This document shows, piece by piece, positions 1 to 8,546 of a DNA stretch of 64,000 nucleotides (its first letter is position 1; every line of letters begins with the position of its first letter). The notes under the pieces were generated by a model. The model was not told where the DNA came from. It saw only the letters and a program-made list of their open reading frames with translations, and made no database searches. The translations under genes were made by a program, and so were the position numbers. The DNA is from JAVBLY01 sp031553035 (GTDB lineage: Bacteria; Bacillota; Clostridia; Peptostreptococcales; Anaerovoracaceae), in NCBI GenBank assembly GCA_031553035.1, contig JAVBLY010000001.1:62001-126000 (forward strand). Reading direction: 5' to 3'.

Positions 1-590
1 AATTCGGAGGCATGGGTCTGGGGCTGACCATTTCAAAAGATATCGTAACGCTGATGGGTGGCGAAATATGGGCAGAAAATAATAAAGGAGCCGGAAGTAC
101 TTTCACATTTACTATTCAGGTTCCATACCATTCAAGTGAGACAGAAAATGATGCAGATGTAATAAGTACTGTAGAATCAGGCGAAAATGCCGAAAAAGAA
201 ATGGACTTTACTAAGTTAAATATTCTCGTTGTCGATGATGTGGATATCAACAGAATGATAATTGGCGGGCTGCTGTCGGATATTGGTGCAAATTATGACG
301 AAGCAGAAAATGGACAGCAGGCTCTGGACAAAATAATATCTTCTGAGACCGGTCATTATGACATGATCCTGATGGATATCCAGATGCCTGTCATGGACGG
401 ATGCAGTGCGACTAAGGAAATAAGAAAGCTCGATCGTGGCGACACAAAAAAAATACCTATCATCGCTGTTACTGCCAACGTACTTGAAGATGACATCAAA
501 ATGATCATGGACTGTGACATGCAGAGCTATCTCTCAAAGCCTGTTTTCAAGGATCAGATCATAGAAATCATCAAAAAATATATTGACTGA
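1..590 (+). CDS. Hybrid sensor histidine kinase, C-terminal part (5' truncated by window edge)
   Basis: This is the 3' end of a two-component hybrid kinase that passes phosphate from its ATP-binding domain to an attached receiver. The frame is already open at base 3 and begins inside the G2 box of the HATPase domain (FGGMGLGLTISKD), so the sensor and dimerisation domains lie upstream. A linker of about 25 residues leads to a full receiver domain. Counting from the Met at base 12, the acidic pair is D75/D76, the phospho-acceptor D122 (MILMDIQMP), the switch T154 and the conserved K176 (LSKP). No output domain follows. The signal sensed cannot be told from this fragment. The next gene starts 77 bp downstream. 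Confidence 0.93.
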   Translation, partial: FGGMGLGLTISKDIVTLMGGEIWAENNKGAGSTFTFTIQVPYHSSETENDADVISTVESGENAEKEMDFTKLNILVVDDVDINRMIIGGLLSDIGANYDEAENGQQALDKIISSETGHYDMILMDIQMPVMDGCSATKEIRKLDRGDTKKIPIIAVTANVLEDDIKMIMDCDMQSYLSKPVFKDQIIEIIKKYID

Positions 591-614
591 TTACTCTATA
601 GATTGTGGTATAAT
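583..614 (+). promoter_or_regulatory. Possible promoter of coaB
   Basis: A perfect TATAAT lies at 609-614, followed by a 53-nt leader and the GAGG Shine-Dalgarno of coaB. The only -35-like hexamer is TTGACT at 583-588, which leaves an unusually long 20-bp spacer and overlaps the end of the kinase gene. The -10 is convincing; the -35 is not. Confidence 0.4.
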
Positions 615-667
615 GCAATAGTTAAAAGTTACTATTGAATATAAAACGTATAAAATAGAGGAAATCA

Positions 668-1429
668 ATGAATATACTCATAACAGCAGGCGGGACCATT
701 GAGCCTATCGACAATGTGAGAAGCATCACAAATACCGGAACTGGAAAGCTGGGCAGTCTGATAGCCGATGAGTTTCTAGGGTGCGATCAGGTGGACAAAT
801 TGTTTTATGTTTGTACCGATAAAGCTGTCATTCCCAAAAGCGAGAAGGCAACCATACTCAATATTAAAAGCGTGGACGATCTTCAGGACTGCGTTTTAGA
901 TGTCATCAGTAATAACAGAATCGACGTTATCGTTCACAGTATGGCTGTCAGCGATTACACAGTAAGGTCTGTAACAGATATGGGATCCCTGTCTGAAATC
1001 TTTACTGAATATCTTAAGCAGAATAAAGGCGATCCCGCCGATACAGAACGGTATCTCCTTGAAAAATTCGACGAATGCAATCTTGCCGGAGATAACGGTA
1101 AAATATCCTCACAGCTTAAGTATCCTCTGATAATGCTGGACAAGACCCCCAAGGTATTGCCCTTATTCAGAAAGCACAGTCCTGATTCCATAATAATCGG
1201 CTTTAAGCTTTTGAGTGAGGTACCTAAGGATGAACTCTTAGATGTGGCTCACAGTTTGCTTCATGCCAATGGATGTGACTTTGTTCTGGCCAACGATGAA
1301 GCTCAGATCAAAGAAGACAAACACGAAGGATATCTGCTTGATGAAGACAAGAGCATAATTTCATTTGATACAAAACAGGAAATAGCAGCAGGACTTGTGA
1401 CCGCTGTATTGGAAAGAGTGAGAAAATGA
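668..1429 (+). CDS. coaB: Phosphopantothenate--cysteine ligase, monofunctional
   Basis: This enzyme joins cysteine to 4'-phosphopantothenate in coenzyme A synthesis. The N-terminus (ILITAGGTIEPIDNVRSI, residues 3-20) followed by ITNTGTGKLG is the nucleotide-binding signature of the family, and LANDEAQIK lies near the C-terminus. At 253 residues it is a stand-alone ligase, as in streptococci and several Clostridia, rather than the usual CoaBC fusion. The start has GAGG seven bases upstream. The stop overlaps the start of coaC in an ATGA, so the two halves of the pathway step are translationally coupled. Confidence in function is high because the decarboxylase partner follows directly. Confidence 0.92.
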   Translation: MNILITAGGTIEPIDNVRSITNTGTGKLGSLIADEFLGCDQVDKLFYVCTDKAVIPKSEKATILNIKSVDDLQDCVLDVISNNRIDVIVHSMAVSDYTVRSVTDMGSLSEIFTEYLKQNKGDPADTERYLLEKFDECNLAGDNGKISSQLKYPLIMLDKTPKVLPLFRKHSPDSIIIGFKLLSEVPKDELLDVAHSLLHANGCDFVLANDEAQIKEDKHEGYLLDEDKSIISFDTKQEIAAGLVTAVLERVRK

Positions 1430-1959
1430 AAAATATAATATTGGGAATAACAGGAAGCATCGCTGCATATAAGGCGGCAGATATCGCAAGCAGACTGATC
1501 AAAGACGGGCATAATGTAGATGTGATAATGACAGCTTCAGGGGCGGAATTTATCACTCCCCTTACATTGCAGACTATCACAAAGAATAAGGTTTACACAA
1601 ATATGTTTGAGAATTACAATCCGTCGGAAGTGGAACACATATCACTCGCCAAGAAGGCGGATATGTTTCTGGTTGCACCGGCAACAGCCAATTTTATTGC
1701 AAAGGCGGCAGCAGGGATAGCGGATGATATGCTGACATCTGTGTTTCTTGCACTTAGAAATGTCCCGACAATAATCTGCCCGGCCATGAATACTGCTATG
1801 TACGAGAACCAGATAACACAGAAGAATATAACCTTGCTAACTGAAACGGGGATCGAGTTTGTTCAGCCAAAAGAATCGCTTCTTGCCTGCGGCGACCTGG
1901 GGAAGGGAGCACTGGCGGATATAGATGCGATCCTAGAGAAAGTAAAGTCATTTATTTGA
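1426..1959 (+). CDS. coaC: Phosphopantothenoylcysteine decarboxylase
   Basis: This flavoprotein decarboxylates 4'-phosphopantothenoylcysteine to 4'-phosphopantetheine, the step after CoaB. The 177 residues show the flavin-fold start GITGSIAAYKAADI (residues 7-20), a candidate catalytic His71 in EHISLAKKAD, APATANF (85-91), the PAMN motif at 119-122 and the C-terminal LLACGDLGKG with C155, which matches the conserved cysteine of the substrate clamp. It overlaps coaB by 4 bp. The length fits the single-domain decarboxylase family. Its stop overlaps an in-frame ATG of the next reading frame, but the real start of that regulator is probably further downstream. Confidence 0.93.
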   Translation: MKNIILGITGSIAAYKAADIASRLIKDGHNVDVIMTASGAEFITPLTLQTITKNKVYTNMFENYNPSEVEHISLAKKADMFLVAPATANFIAKAAAGIADDMLTSVFLALRNVPTIICPAMNTAMYENQITQKNITLLTETGIEFVQPKESLLACGDLGKGALADIDAILEKVKSFI

Positions 1960-2018
1960 TGGCCAGGCTGTCCTGTGCTATTATTATAGTGAGCAAAATG
2001 AAACATGAAAGGGCATCC

Positions 2019-2651
2019 ATGAGCACCAAAGAACAAATATGTGAAACGGCATACAGGCTTTTTAAAGAAAAAGGCTATGACAATGTTACTGTGGATGATA
2101 TCTGCAAAGAATCCGGAATTGCCAAGACCACATTTTATTATCACCTTGATTCAAAAGAGGATACAATATATCCGTTTTACAAACTGGTATTTGATGCTCT
2201 GGCTCAGAAGATGGACCTCATCCTGGCGGCAGATACTTACTGGAAACAGCTTGTTATCAGCTATTTTGCTCTTGTGAAAGAATCTGATTCTCTGGGATAT
2301 GACATGACCGGAAAGCTCTACATAGCGAATATCAACGAAAACAAAAGAAGTATCGAATTCGGCGAACAACTGGACAAGACTTTTATTGCAATAATAAAGA
2401 ATGCGCAGAAAGCAGGACAAATACGGAACCCGAAACCGGCAGACGAATTATATCGAGCTGTCGGATATTCATATATCGGGCTGGAAGTTTTCTGGTGTAT
2501 ATACAAGGATGAGTTCGACAGAGATAATGCAGTGATGTCTACTCTTGAGACCATATTCGATGTGGATCCGGACTACAAAGTCAGCTATGCAGAGATTATG
2601 GACGATGCCTTGGACGATCTGAATATTCGAGAATCTGGAGGTGGGAACTAA
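2019..2651 (+). CDS. TetR/AcrR family transcriptional regulator
   Basis: The N-terminal 50 residues form a typical TetR helix-turn-helix (KEQICETAYRLFKEKGYDN, then SGIAKTTFYYHLDSKEDT), and the rest is a variable ligand-binding domain of about 160 residues. I chose the ATG at 2019, which has AAAGGG five bases upstream and gives 210 residues. An in-frame ATG at 1956 would add 21 poorly conserved residues and overlap coaC, and another ATG lies at 1998. The gene precedes the saccharopine-dehydrogenase-like gene in the same direction with a 66-bp gap, so that gene is a plausible target, but no operator was found. The ligand is unknown. Confidence 0.88.
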   Translation: MSTKEQICETAYRLFKEKGYDNVTVDDICKESGIAKTTFYYHLDSKEDTIYPFYKLVFDALAQKMDLILAADTYWKQLVISYFALVKESDSLGYDMTGKLYIANINENKRSIEFGEQLDKTFIAIIKNAQKAGQIRNPKPADELYRAVGYSYIGLEVFWCIYKDEFDRDNAVMSTLETIFDVDPDYKVSYAEIMDDALDDLNIRESGGGN

Positions 2652-2717
2652 GAGATACAAAATCTTGGAGTTATCACTGTAAAGAAACTATCGGAATATT
2701 AAACAGAGGTGTAAAAA

Positions 2718-3947
2718 ATGAGCAAGAAAATATTGATCCTGGGCGTTGGAGCTCAGGGTTCGACTGTTGCAAAAAGAATGGACGAAGAGCCGGGCGTAAG
2801 CGAGATCATCTGCGCCGATTATGACCAGAAGGCTGTGGATGCCATGGTCAGGGATCTTTCAAAGGCGAGCGGTGTAAAAGTTGACGCACATGACAAGGCA
2901 AGCATAGTATCTGCGGCCCTGGGTGTTGATCTCATAGTCAACGGGCTCCCTCTTGAATGTCATCAGAATGTACTGGAAGCGGCACTTGAAGTAAAGACAA
3001 ACTATCAGGACTTCGCGGCTACAAATGCCCTCCATGACGACTGGGTGGAAAGCATAAAGATTTTATACGATGTATATGGTCCTAAATTCGAAGCAATAGG
3101 GAAGACAGCAATTATCGGAACAGGTTCCGCACCGGGACTTATATGTGCGGCAACGAGAAATACGGTAAAGCATCTTGACACCTGTGACACAATCAACAAT
3201 CTGGTATACGAAGGTGTTGAAGCAAAGAGATTTCTGCCTTTCTGGTGGTCACCTATAACGGCTCTTAACGATATGAGCGAAAAGGCCTATGCAGTTAAAG
3301 ACGGAGAGCTTATAAGAACAGAAGCCTTCGATCTGATCGTTGAGAGAGAATATGATTACATGGGTCTGGGAAGACCTGTTCAGATGGGAGAACACTGTCA
3401 CGATGAACCTATACATTACTGGTTCAACAGCGAAAAGTTCTTTAAAGGCGCAAAGAACATTAACTTTAAATATGGCGGAGCCGGCTTTGAATTCAGTAAG
3501 CCTCTTTACAGAGCGGGGCTTTTGAATCGTGAAATCGAAGTGATCGACGGACAGGAAGTCATTCCATTTGACGTGGTTCTTAGCCATATCCCTCCTGCAC
3601 CCAAGTACAAGGAAGAGATCCGGGAGATCCTTGACGAAGGGCTTGTTCTGGATTCGGGCTGCATGGTAATAGAAGCCATAGGCAAAAAAGACGGCGAAGA
3701 CATCATGGTGGAGACTCACGTTTTTGCTCCCGGACTTGAAGATTCATTTAAACTTGCAGGACTTACTGCGGAAATGTATCTGACAGGACAGGGCGGTGCA
3801 CTTTTCACGAAGATGTTCGTGAATGACAAATTCGATCAACATGGTCTCATTTCCTCTGATATGCTGACATATGAACAGGTAGACTATTACTTTGAATGTG
3901 CAGCTGAGATGGGGATCACGTTAGAGACCAAAATCAAGAAGATATAG
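2718..3947 (+). CDS. Saccharopine dehydrogenase-like NAD(P)-dependent oxidoreductase
   Basis: The 409-residue protein starts with a Rossmann fold (ILILGVGAQGSTVAKRM; GxGxxG at residues 9-14) and follows the layout of the saccharopine dehydrogenase / carboxynorspermidine synthase superfamily, with a central substrate domain (IIGTGSAPGLICAATRNT) and a C-terminal return to the cofactor domain. Family members act on amino-acid imines in lysine or polyamine metabolism; the substrate here cannot be assigned. The start has AGAGGTG eight bases upstream. The TetR gene lies upstream and the DUF975 gene follows after 22 bp, probably on the same mRNA. Confidence 0.82.
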   Translation: MSKKILILGVGAQGSTVAKRMDEEPGVSEIICADYDQKAVDAMVRDLSKASGVKVDAHDKASIVSAALGVDLIVNGLPLECHQNVLEAALEVKTNYQDFAATNALHDDWVESIKILYDVYGPKFEAIGKTAIIGTGSAPGLICAATRNTVKHLDTCDTINNLVYEGVEAKRFLPFWWSPITALNDMSEKAYAVKDGELIRTEAFDLIVEREYDYMGLGRPVQMGEHCHDEPIHYWFNSEKFFKGAKNINFKYGGAGFEFSKPLYRAGLLNREIEVIDGQEVIPFDVVLSHIPPAPKYKEEIREILDEGLVLDSGCMVIEAIGKKDGEDIMVETHVFAPGLEDSFKLAGLTAEMYLTGQGGALFTKMFVNDKFDQHGLISSDMLTYEQVDYYFECAAEMGITLETKIKKI

Positions 3948-3969
3948 ATCATAAAAAGGAGAAATAAGC

Positions 3970-4650
3970 ATGTTTCCAAGAGTAGAAATCAAAGAATACG
4001 CTAAAGAGAAGTTCAAAGATCATTACTGGACCATGGTAGGTGTTACAGTTGTGGCCAGCCTCATAATGGGTGCCGCTTCGTATATCACCTTAGGGCTGGG
4101 ATCCTTTTTTCTGGACCCTCCTGTACAGGTAGGACTGGCTTTCTTTTCCTATCTTGTCTATCAGGGCGGCAAGCCTGAATTCGGTGAGATGTTCTCCATC
4201 GGATTTGATGATTACGGCAGGAAGCTGGGCGGGATCTTATGGACCTGGCTGTTCGCATTCCTGTGGATGTTGCTTTTGATAGTCCCCGGAGTGATCAAAT
4301 CCATTGCTTATTCCATGACACCGTACCTGCTGGCAGAATACAGAAACATTCCGGCTACCGAAGCTATCAAAGTATCTATGAAGATCACCGACGGCAGGAA
4401 GTGGGATATGTTCATCATGTATCTGAGCTTCATAGGGTGGATACTGCTTGGAAGCATAACATTCGGGATAACCCATATCTTTTATTCCGGACCATATATG
4501 AACACGGCTTTTGCAGGTATGTACGATGTTTTGAAAAAAGATGCTTTGGAAACAGGCCGGATCACATTGGCTGAACTGGGTGTATACCCGGAACAGGCGC
4601 CAAATCCTGATCCTAATCCTGATCAGGGACCTCAGGATCCGGTGAATTAG
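3970..4650 (+). CDS. DUF975 family integral membrane protein
   Basis: The 226-residue protein has four to five hydrophobic segments and the DUF975 pattern: an N-terminal amphipathic stretch (REEIK-like VEIKEYAKEKFKDHYW), a membrane segment, FGEMFSIGFDDYGRKLGG, then LIVPGVIKSIAYSMTPYLLA. The function of the family is unknown. The start has AAGGAG nine bases upstream. The C-terminal tail is a Pro/Asn/Asp-rich run (residues about 210-226), and its coding sequence overlaps the 3' end of the convergent ClC gene by 38 bp. It probably shares a transcript with the oxidoreductase just upstream. Confidence 0.8.
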   Translation: MFPRVEIKEYAKEKFKDHYWTMVGVTVVASLIMGAASYITLGLGSFFLDPPVQVGLAFFSYLVYQGGKPEFGEMFSIGFDDYGRKLGGILWTWLFAFLWMLLLIVPGVIKSIAYSMTPYLLAEYRNIPATEAIKVSMKITDGRKWDMFIMYLSFIGWILLGSITFGITHIFYSGPYMNTAFAGMYDVLKKDALETGRITLAELGVYPEQAPNPDPNPDQGPQDPVN

Positions 4651-5929
4651 GATCCACGTCAAGGTCACTTTTGAGGAATGATTTGGGCATAGGGATAAGT
4701 GAACCGATAAAAGCAGCTACAAGAAGTAAAATTACGGAATCCAGTGGGAAACACAACAGCAGTAAAAGGGCTGTTGCCACTGGTTTTCTTAATGTTGAGG
4801 CAAGTAACGATGCGGTTATTGCCGCGCAGCAGAATGCAGGATTGATATCAAATAAGATCGAGAATCCGTACCCAACGGCGATTCCGGAAAATATGACCGG
4901 GAAAAAGTGACCGCCCTTGAATCCGCTGAATATACATGATGTTGTGATGAAAAGCTTAGCAAAACCTGTGACCAGAAGCAAGATCGCTCCCATTTCCTGC
5001 CATTCGAGGCCTATCATAGCTATCTGGGCTTCGCCGGAAAACATAGTATAAGGTAGGAATGCACCGAAGATCCCAAGAAGAAAACCGCCGATCAGTGCCT
5101 TTAGTATATGTTTTTCCTTTAGGCGTCCATATGCTCTTCCTACGAACTTTTCGAAGAACAGGAAGATGAATCCACATATATAGCCTATGACTATGCATGG
5201 TAAAGCAAGTATCCATTCTCTTTTGCCGGCAAAAAAGTCATCCAGTTTGCCGATGCCCTCGTTCTCACCGGGGGTCAGGTAATTTAAGAACATAAAGATC
5301 CCGAATGCTGCAAGTATAACGGTAAAATAGAGTACCGTCTTGGACTTCTTAGGGATGCTGAAGTTGTCGTCCTCAAGTGGCTCGATGAAGCCGAATAACG
5401 GTGACTGGAATACAACCGCAAGTGCTGCGGAGAATCCCACATTTGCTACATCTGCAAATTGGCGATTCAGTATGGAGAATTTATGTTTTACGAAGCTGCA
5501 GAGCCCGGCGATAAGGCCAACAAGACCGGCTTCGGGACCTATGCTGGCTCCCAGTATCAAAGGCACAAATGCCGATAATGCATATATTGGCACTTTTCTA
5601 TAGTCGTAACTGCCTTCACTTTTGATCCTGGATAAGACGACGGCCATTTCTTCCGGATAATCTCCGAATTTTTTATGGATCAGACCTATTGCCACTGCCC
5701 CCAAAAGACAGACAGCCATGGTATAGTATAAATTTTCAAAGGGACCTATTTCATTGCCGAGGATCAGGGCGGGTAAGTGTACCCAGAGAAATTCTATACC
5801 GTACTCCATCAGGAGCATGAAAAGCCATATTATCAGTCCGCAGATTGCGCCCAGAAGCAGGGAATAAAACAGTACTACGACGTAGTCTTTAGCGCTTTTC
5901 TTGGTTTTGGGCTGATCAGCTTTACTCAT
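4613..5929 (-). CDS. ClC-type chloride channel/transporter
   Basis: The 438-residue membrane protein has about ten hydrophobic segments. It carries the ClC filter motifs in the GPE form: GASIGPEAGLVGLIAG places the gating glutamate in GPE, and FKGGHFFPVIFSG corresponds to the GGxFxP loop. Such proteins move chloride, or exchange chloride or fluoride for protons, across the cell membrane. The N-terminus is short and basic (KADQPKTKKSAKD). The start at 5929 has GGGAGGG nine bases upstream. The acidic, Pro-rich C-terminus is encoded antisense to the tail of the DUF975 gene. No CBS domain is present. Confidence 0.88.
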   Translation of the reverse strand: MSKADQPKTKKSAKDYVVVLFYSLLLGAICGLIIWLFMLLMEYGIEFLWVHLPALILGNEIGPFENLYYTMAVCLLGAVAIGLIHKKFGDYPEEMAVVLSRIKSEGSYDYRKVPIYALSAFVPLILGASIGPEAGLVGLIAGLCSFVKHKFSILNRQFADVANVGFSAALAVVFQSPLFGFIEPLEDDNFSIPKKSKTVLYFTVILAAFGIFMFLNYLTPGENEGIGKLDDFFAGKREWILALPCIVIGYICGFIFLFFEKFVGRAYGRLKEKHILKALIGGFLLGIFGAFLPYTMFSGEAQIAMIGLEWQEMGAILLLVTGFAKLFITTSCIFSGFKGGHFFPVIFSGIAVGYGFSILFDINPAFCCAAITASLLASTLRKPVATALLLLLCFPLDSVILLLVAAFIGSLIPMPKSFLKSDLDVDPNSPDPEVPDQD

Positions 5930-6057
5930 TAATTATTCCCTCCCGATCATCAAGTGAGATTATATCATATATTAGCGTCATGGATGTAAATGAATGTTAA
6001 TTTGACAAGGGGAGCAGGCATTGGTAACCTAGAACAATATAAAGGAGCAAATTTTTT

Positions 6058-6957
6058 ATGCGAATAATCGACAATCCGGATGCAATCAGAAAAACTCAAA
6101 TGGAAGGTGAAATAAACAGACTGGCCATTGCGCTGATAGGCTATTTATTTATAACATCTGTAGTCAAACTCATTTTTATTTTTATAACCGGTGCGGATAT
6201 CAACGGCATCACATATATATTCAGCTCGCTTATCGGGTTGGCGTTCATAAGCTTTATATACAGGAGAGAGCTGGACTTTTATGATCTCATTGAAGACACC
6301 AGAGAGATCCCGCCTAAAGTTTTTTTCAATGTCCTCATCGTGGTGATCGGAATACAGCCCATATTCCAACTCATTGGACAGGGAATAGAAAATATTGTTC
6401 TGGGTTTTAACTATGAGCTGACATATACTACCTTTGATCACAGTTCAAAAGGGTCGTTCTTTATCATGTTCAATATGGTCATTCTGGGACCTATCGTCGA
6501 AGAGCTGATTTTCAGGGGGCTTCTCCTGAGAAGTCTGGCACAGTACGGACGGAATTTTGCCATTATAACCACATCAATTCTGTTCGGCATGTATCACGCC
6601 GGTCTCATAGAGAACGGGTATGCTTTTGTGGTGGGGATCGCTTTAGGATACGTAACGCTGCGTTACTCGCTGAAATGGGCAATCGTCATCCACTGTGCCA
6701 ACAACATGCTCATGATGCTCATCGCATTTTTGAACGTGCCATATCAATTGAATTATCTGTTTTTGGGTATATTCTTCGTATGGGGAGTTGTCATTCTTAT
6801 CATAAAAAGAAAGAAAATACTAAAGTTTTTCAGCAAGGGAAGATCCAAGGAAAATGCGTATAAATACACATTTACCAACGTATATGTGCTTGCCTATCTG
6901 GCGCTGACCGTAATTCTCACAATAATGGAAATAAGTTTGACCTCGATTTATGAATAA
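6058..6957 (+). CDS. CPBP family intramembrane glutamic endopeptidase
   Basis: This 299-residue multispanning protein carries the CAAX-protease/bacteriocin-processing (CPBP, Abi) motifs: EELIFRG (E148, E149, R153), FGMYHA (H180) and IHCANNM (H212). Members cleave within the membrane or confer immunity to peptides; the substrate here is unknown. An AAAGGAG sequence precedes the start, with a long AT-rich gap of ten bases. TTGACA at 6002-6007 could be its -35, but the matching -10 is poor. The gene begins a head-to-tail chain of four genes that overlap by 8-11 bp, which implies co-translation with the MBL hydrolase, sfsA and DUF2254 genes. Confidence 0.88.
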   Translation: MRIIDNPDAIRKTQMEGEINRLAIALIGYLFITSVVKLIFIFITGADINGITYIFSSLIGLAFISFIYRRELDFYDLIEDTREIPPKVFFNVLIVVIGIQPIFQLIGQGIENIVLGFNYELTYTTFDHSSKGSFFIMFNMVILGPIVEELIFRGLLLRSLAQYGRNFAIITTSILFGMYHAGLIENGYAFVVGIALGYVTLRYSLKWAIVIHCANNMLMMLIAFLNVPYQLNYLFLGIFFVWGVVILIIKRKKILKFFSKGRSKENAYKYTFTNVYVLAYLALTVILTIMEISLTSIYE

Positions 6958-7819
6958 TAAAGAACAATATGGAAAAAGCAATGCATACGATGTAGAAGTG
7001 ATCGGTGACGGAATTTTTCGCATTCACGAATTCGGTGCCGGCAATATCTATCTTGTTACAGGAAAAGAAAAAGCCCTTCTCATAGATACCGGAACGGGTC
7101 TGGGGGATTTGAGGAAAGTGGTCAGTGACCTGACCGATCTTCCCGTGACTGTTGTAGCTACTCACTCTCATCCTGATCACATAGGCGGTATGGGGAACTA
7201 TGAAAGCATTCACATTCATAAAGATGATTCAAAACATTTGAAATTCTGGTCGGCAAGACCGCTCAGGCGGTTTTATTATGACACAGTCAAAAATCTTATA
7301 AAATATAATGTAACTAAGAAAGATATTAAAAATCTAAAGTACGATACGAAGGTCATTCCCATAGAGGAAGGACATGTATTCGATCTGGGCGGAAAAATCA
7401 TCGAAGCCATACATACACCGGGACACACAAAAGGGTCCATAATTCTGCTGGATAAAAAAGACAAGATAATGTTTACCGGTGATAATGTGAATCCCACTCT
7501 TCTGCATATTGTCCCGGGAAGCACCACCATTGAAGACTGGCTCCCCGGAGCAAAACGTATATTGGCGTTAGCCGATGAATATAAGGCATACAATGGTCAT
7601 GACGACGGAATAAGTACAAAAAAACAAATAAAGGAGCTTGTGGATCTGGGGGAAGAGCTTATAGCAAGTCATCCCTCAAAGAAAAGCCCGAAGCCGATCA
7701 AATATTTCCCGTCAAAAAATAGCCGTACCCGCATCATATATAAGCCGTGGGCTGTAACCAATAAAGAAAGATCTTCTGAGGATAACCCGAAAAAAGAAAG
7801 CCCTAAAGATGAAGTATAA
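6950..7819 (+). CDS. Metallo-beta-lactamase fold hydrolase
   Basis: The 289-residue protein shows the complete MBL metal site: THSHPDHIGG (H72, H74, D76, H77), HTPGHTKGS (H155, with H159 following), D178 in MFTGDN, and H217 in NGHDDG. It therefore should bind two metal ions and hydrolyse an ester, thioester or phosphodiester. The substrate is not evident. The last 60 residues are a basic, Ser/Pro/Lys-rich extension (from about KKSPKPIKYFPSKN) that is not needed for the fold and may be disordered. It overlaps the protease gene by 8 bp and sfsA by 11 bp. Confidence 0.88.
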   Translation: MNNKEQYGKSNAYDVEVIGDGIFRIHEFGAGNIYLVTGKEKALLIDTGTGLGDLRKVVSDLTDLPVTVVATHSHPDHIGGMGNYESIHIHKDDSKHLKFWSARPLRRFYYDTVKNLIKYNVTKKDIKNLKYDTKVIPIEEGHVFDLGGKIIEAIHTPGHTKGSIILLDKKDKIMFTGDNVNPTLLHIVPGSTTIEDWLPGAKRILALADEYKAYNGHDDGISTKKQIKELVDLGEELIASHPSKKSPKPIKYFPSKNSRTRIIYKPWAVTNKERSSEDNPKKESPKDEV

Positions 7820-8546
7820 CGAAGTAAAAAAAGGAATATTCGTAAGGAGAGAAAAGCGATTTATTGGTTATGTTGAAATGGATGGTGAGATCCACAAAGT
7901 CCATGTCAAGCAGACCGGAAGATGTGAAGAACTTCTTATTCCTGGCGTGACTGTATATGTAGAGCGGGCTACAAACCCCAACCGCAAGACAAAATACACT
8001 TTGATAGCAGTTATCAAGCCTAACGGCAGGCTTGTCAACATAGACAGTCAGATCCCAAATGCAATACTGAAAGAGGCTTTGGAAAACGGTCTTGAGTTGC
8101 CGGGATTCAAAAGGCCATACAAAATCACACCTGAATCCACTTACGGAGCTTCCCGCTTCGACTTTAAACTTGAATCAAAAGCCGGAGGCGGATCTGACAA
8201 TCAAAATAAAGTTGCCTATGTGGAGGTCAAAGGTGTAACATTGGAAGAAGACGGCGTAGTTCTTTTTCCTGACGCCCCAACCGAAAGGGGACTCAAACAC
8301 GTTAAGGAACTGATTGTCCTGAAAGATGAAGGGTATGAAGCATATATCGTCTTCATCGTCCAGCTAACAGGTGTAAAATATTTTACTCCAAACATGAGGA
8401 CTCACCCGGAATTCGGGAATGCACTTGTCCGCGCCCGAAATCACGGAGTAAAGATCCTGGTATTCGATTCAATAGTCACCGAGGATTCCATAACGCTGGG
8501 CAAACCTGTAACCATATTATTGGAAGGGGAAAACTATGAACGCTAA
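7809..8546 (+). CDS. sfsA: SfsA family DNA-binding/nuclease protein
   Basis: The 245 residues match SfsA: an N-terminal OB-like domain (VHVKQTGRCEELLIPG) and a C-terminal PD-(D/E)xK-like nuclease core with SRFDFKLE and YVEVKGVTL as the acidic and lysine catalytic motifs. In E. coli SfsA was linked to maltose gene expression, and its fold is that of a nuclease. It is slightly longer than the usual 230 residues because of a Gly/Ser-rich insertion (KAGGGSDNQNK) between the two catalytic strands. It overlaps both neighbours (11 bp each), so it is translated as part of the CPBP-MBL-DUF2254 chain. Confidence 0.9.
   Translation: MKYNEVKKGIFVRREKRFIGYVEMDGEIHKVHVKQTGRCEELLIPGVTVYVERATNPNRKTKYTLIAVIKPNGRLVNIDSQIPNAILKEALENGLELPGFKRPYKITPESTYGASRFDFKLESKAGGGSDNQNKVAYVEVKGVTLEEDGVVLFPDAPTERGLKHVKELIVLKDEGYEAYIVFIVQLTGVKYFTPNMRTHPEFGNALVRARNHGVKILVFDSIVTEDSITLGKPVTILLEGENYER

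Noticed and set aside
3249..3719. 156-codon frame antisense to the saccharopine-dehydrogenase-like gene
   Set aside because: No ribosome site or domain; it is a shadow of a strongly coding opposite strand.
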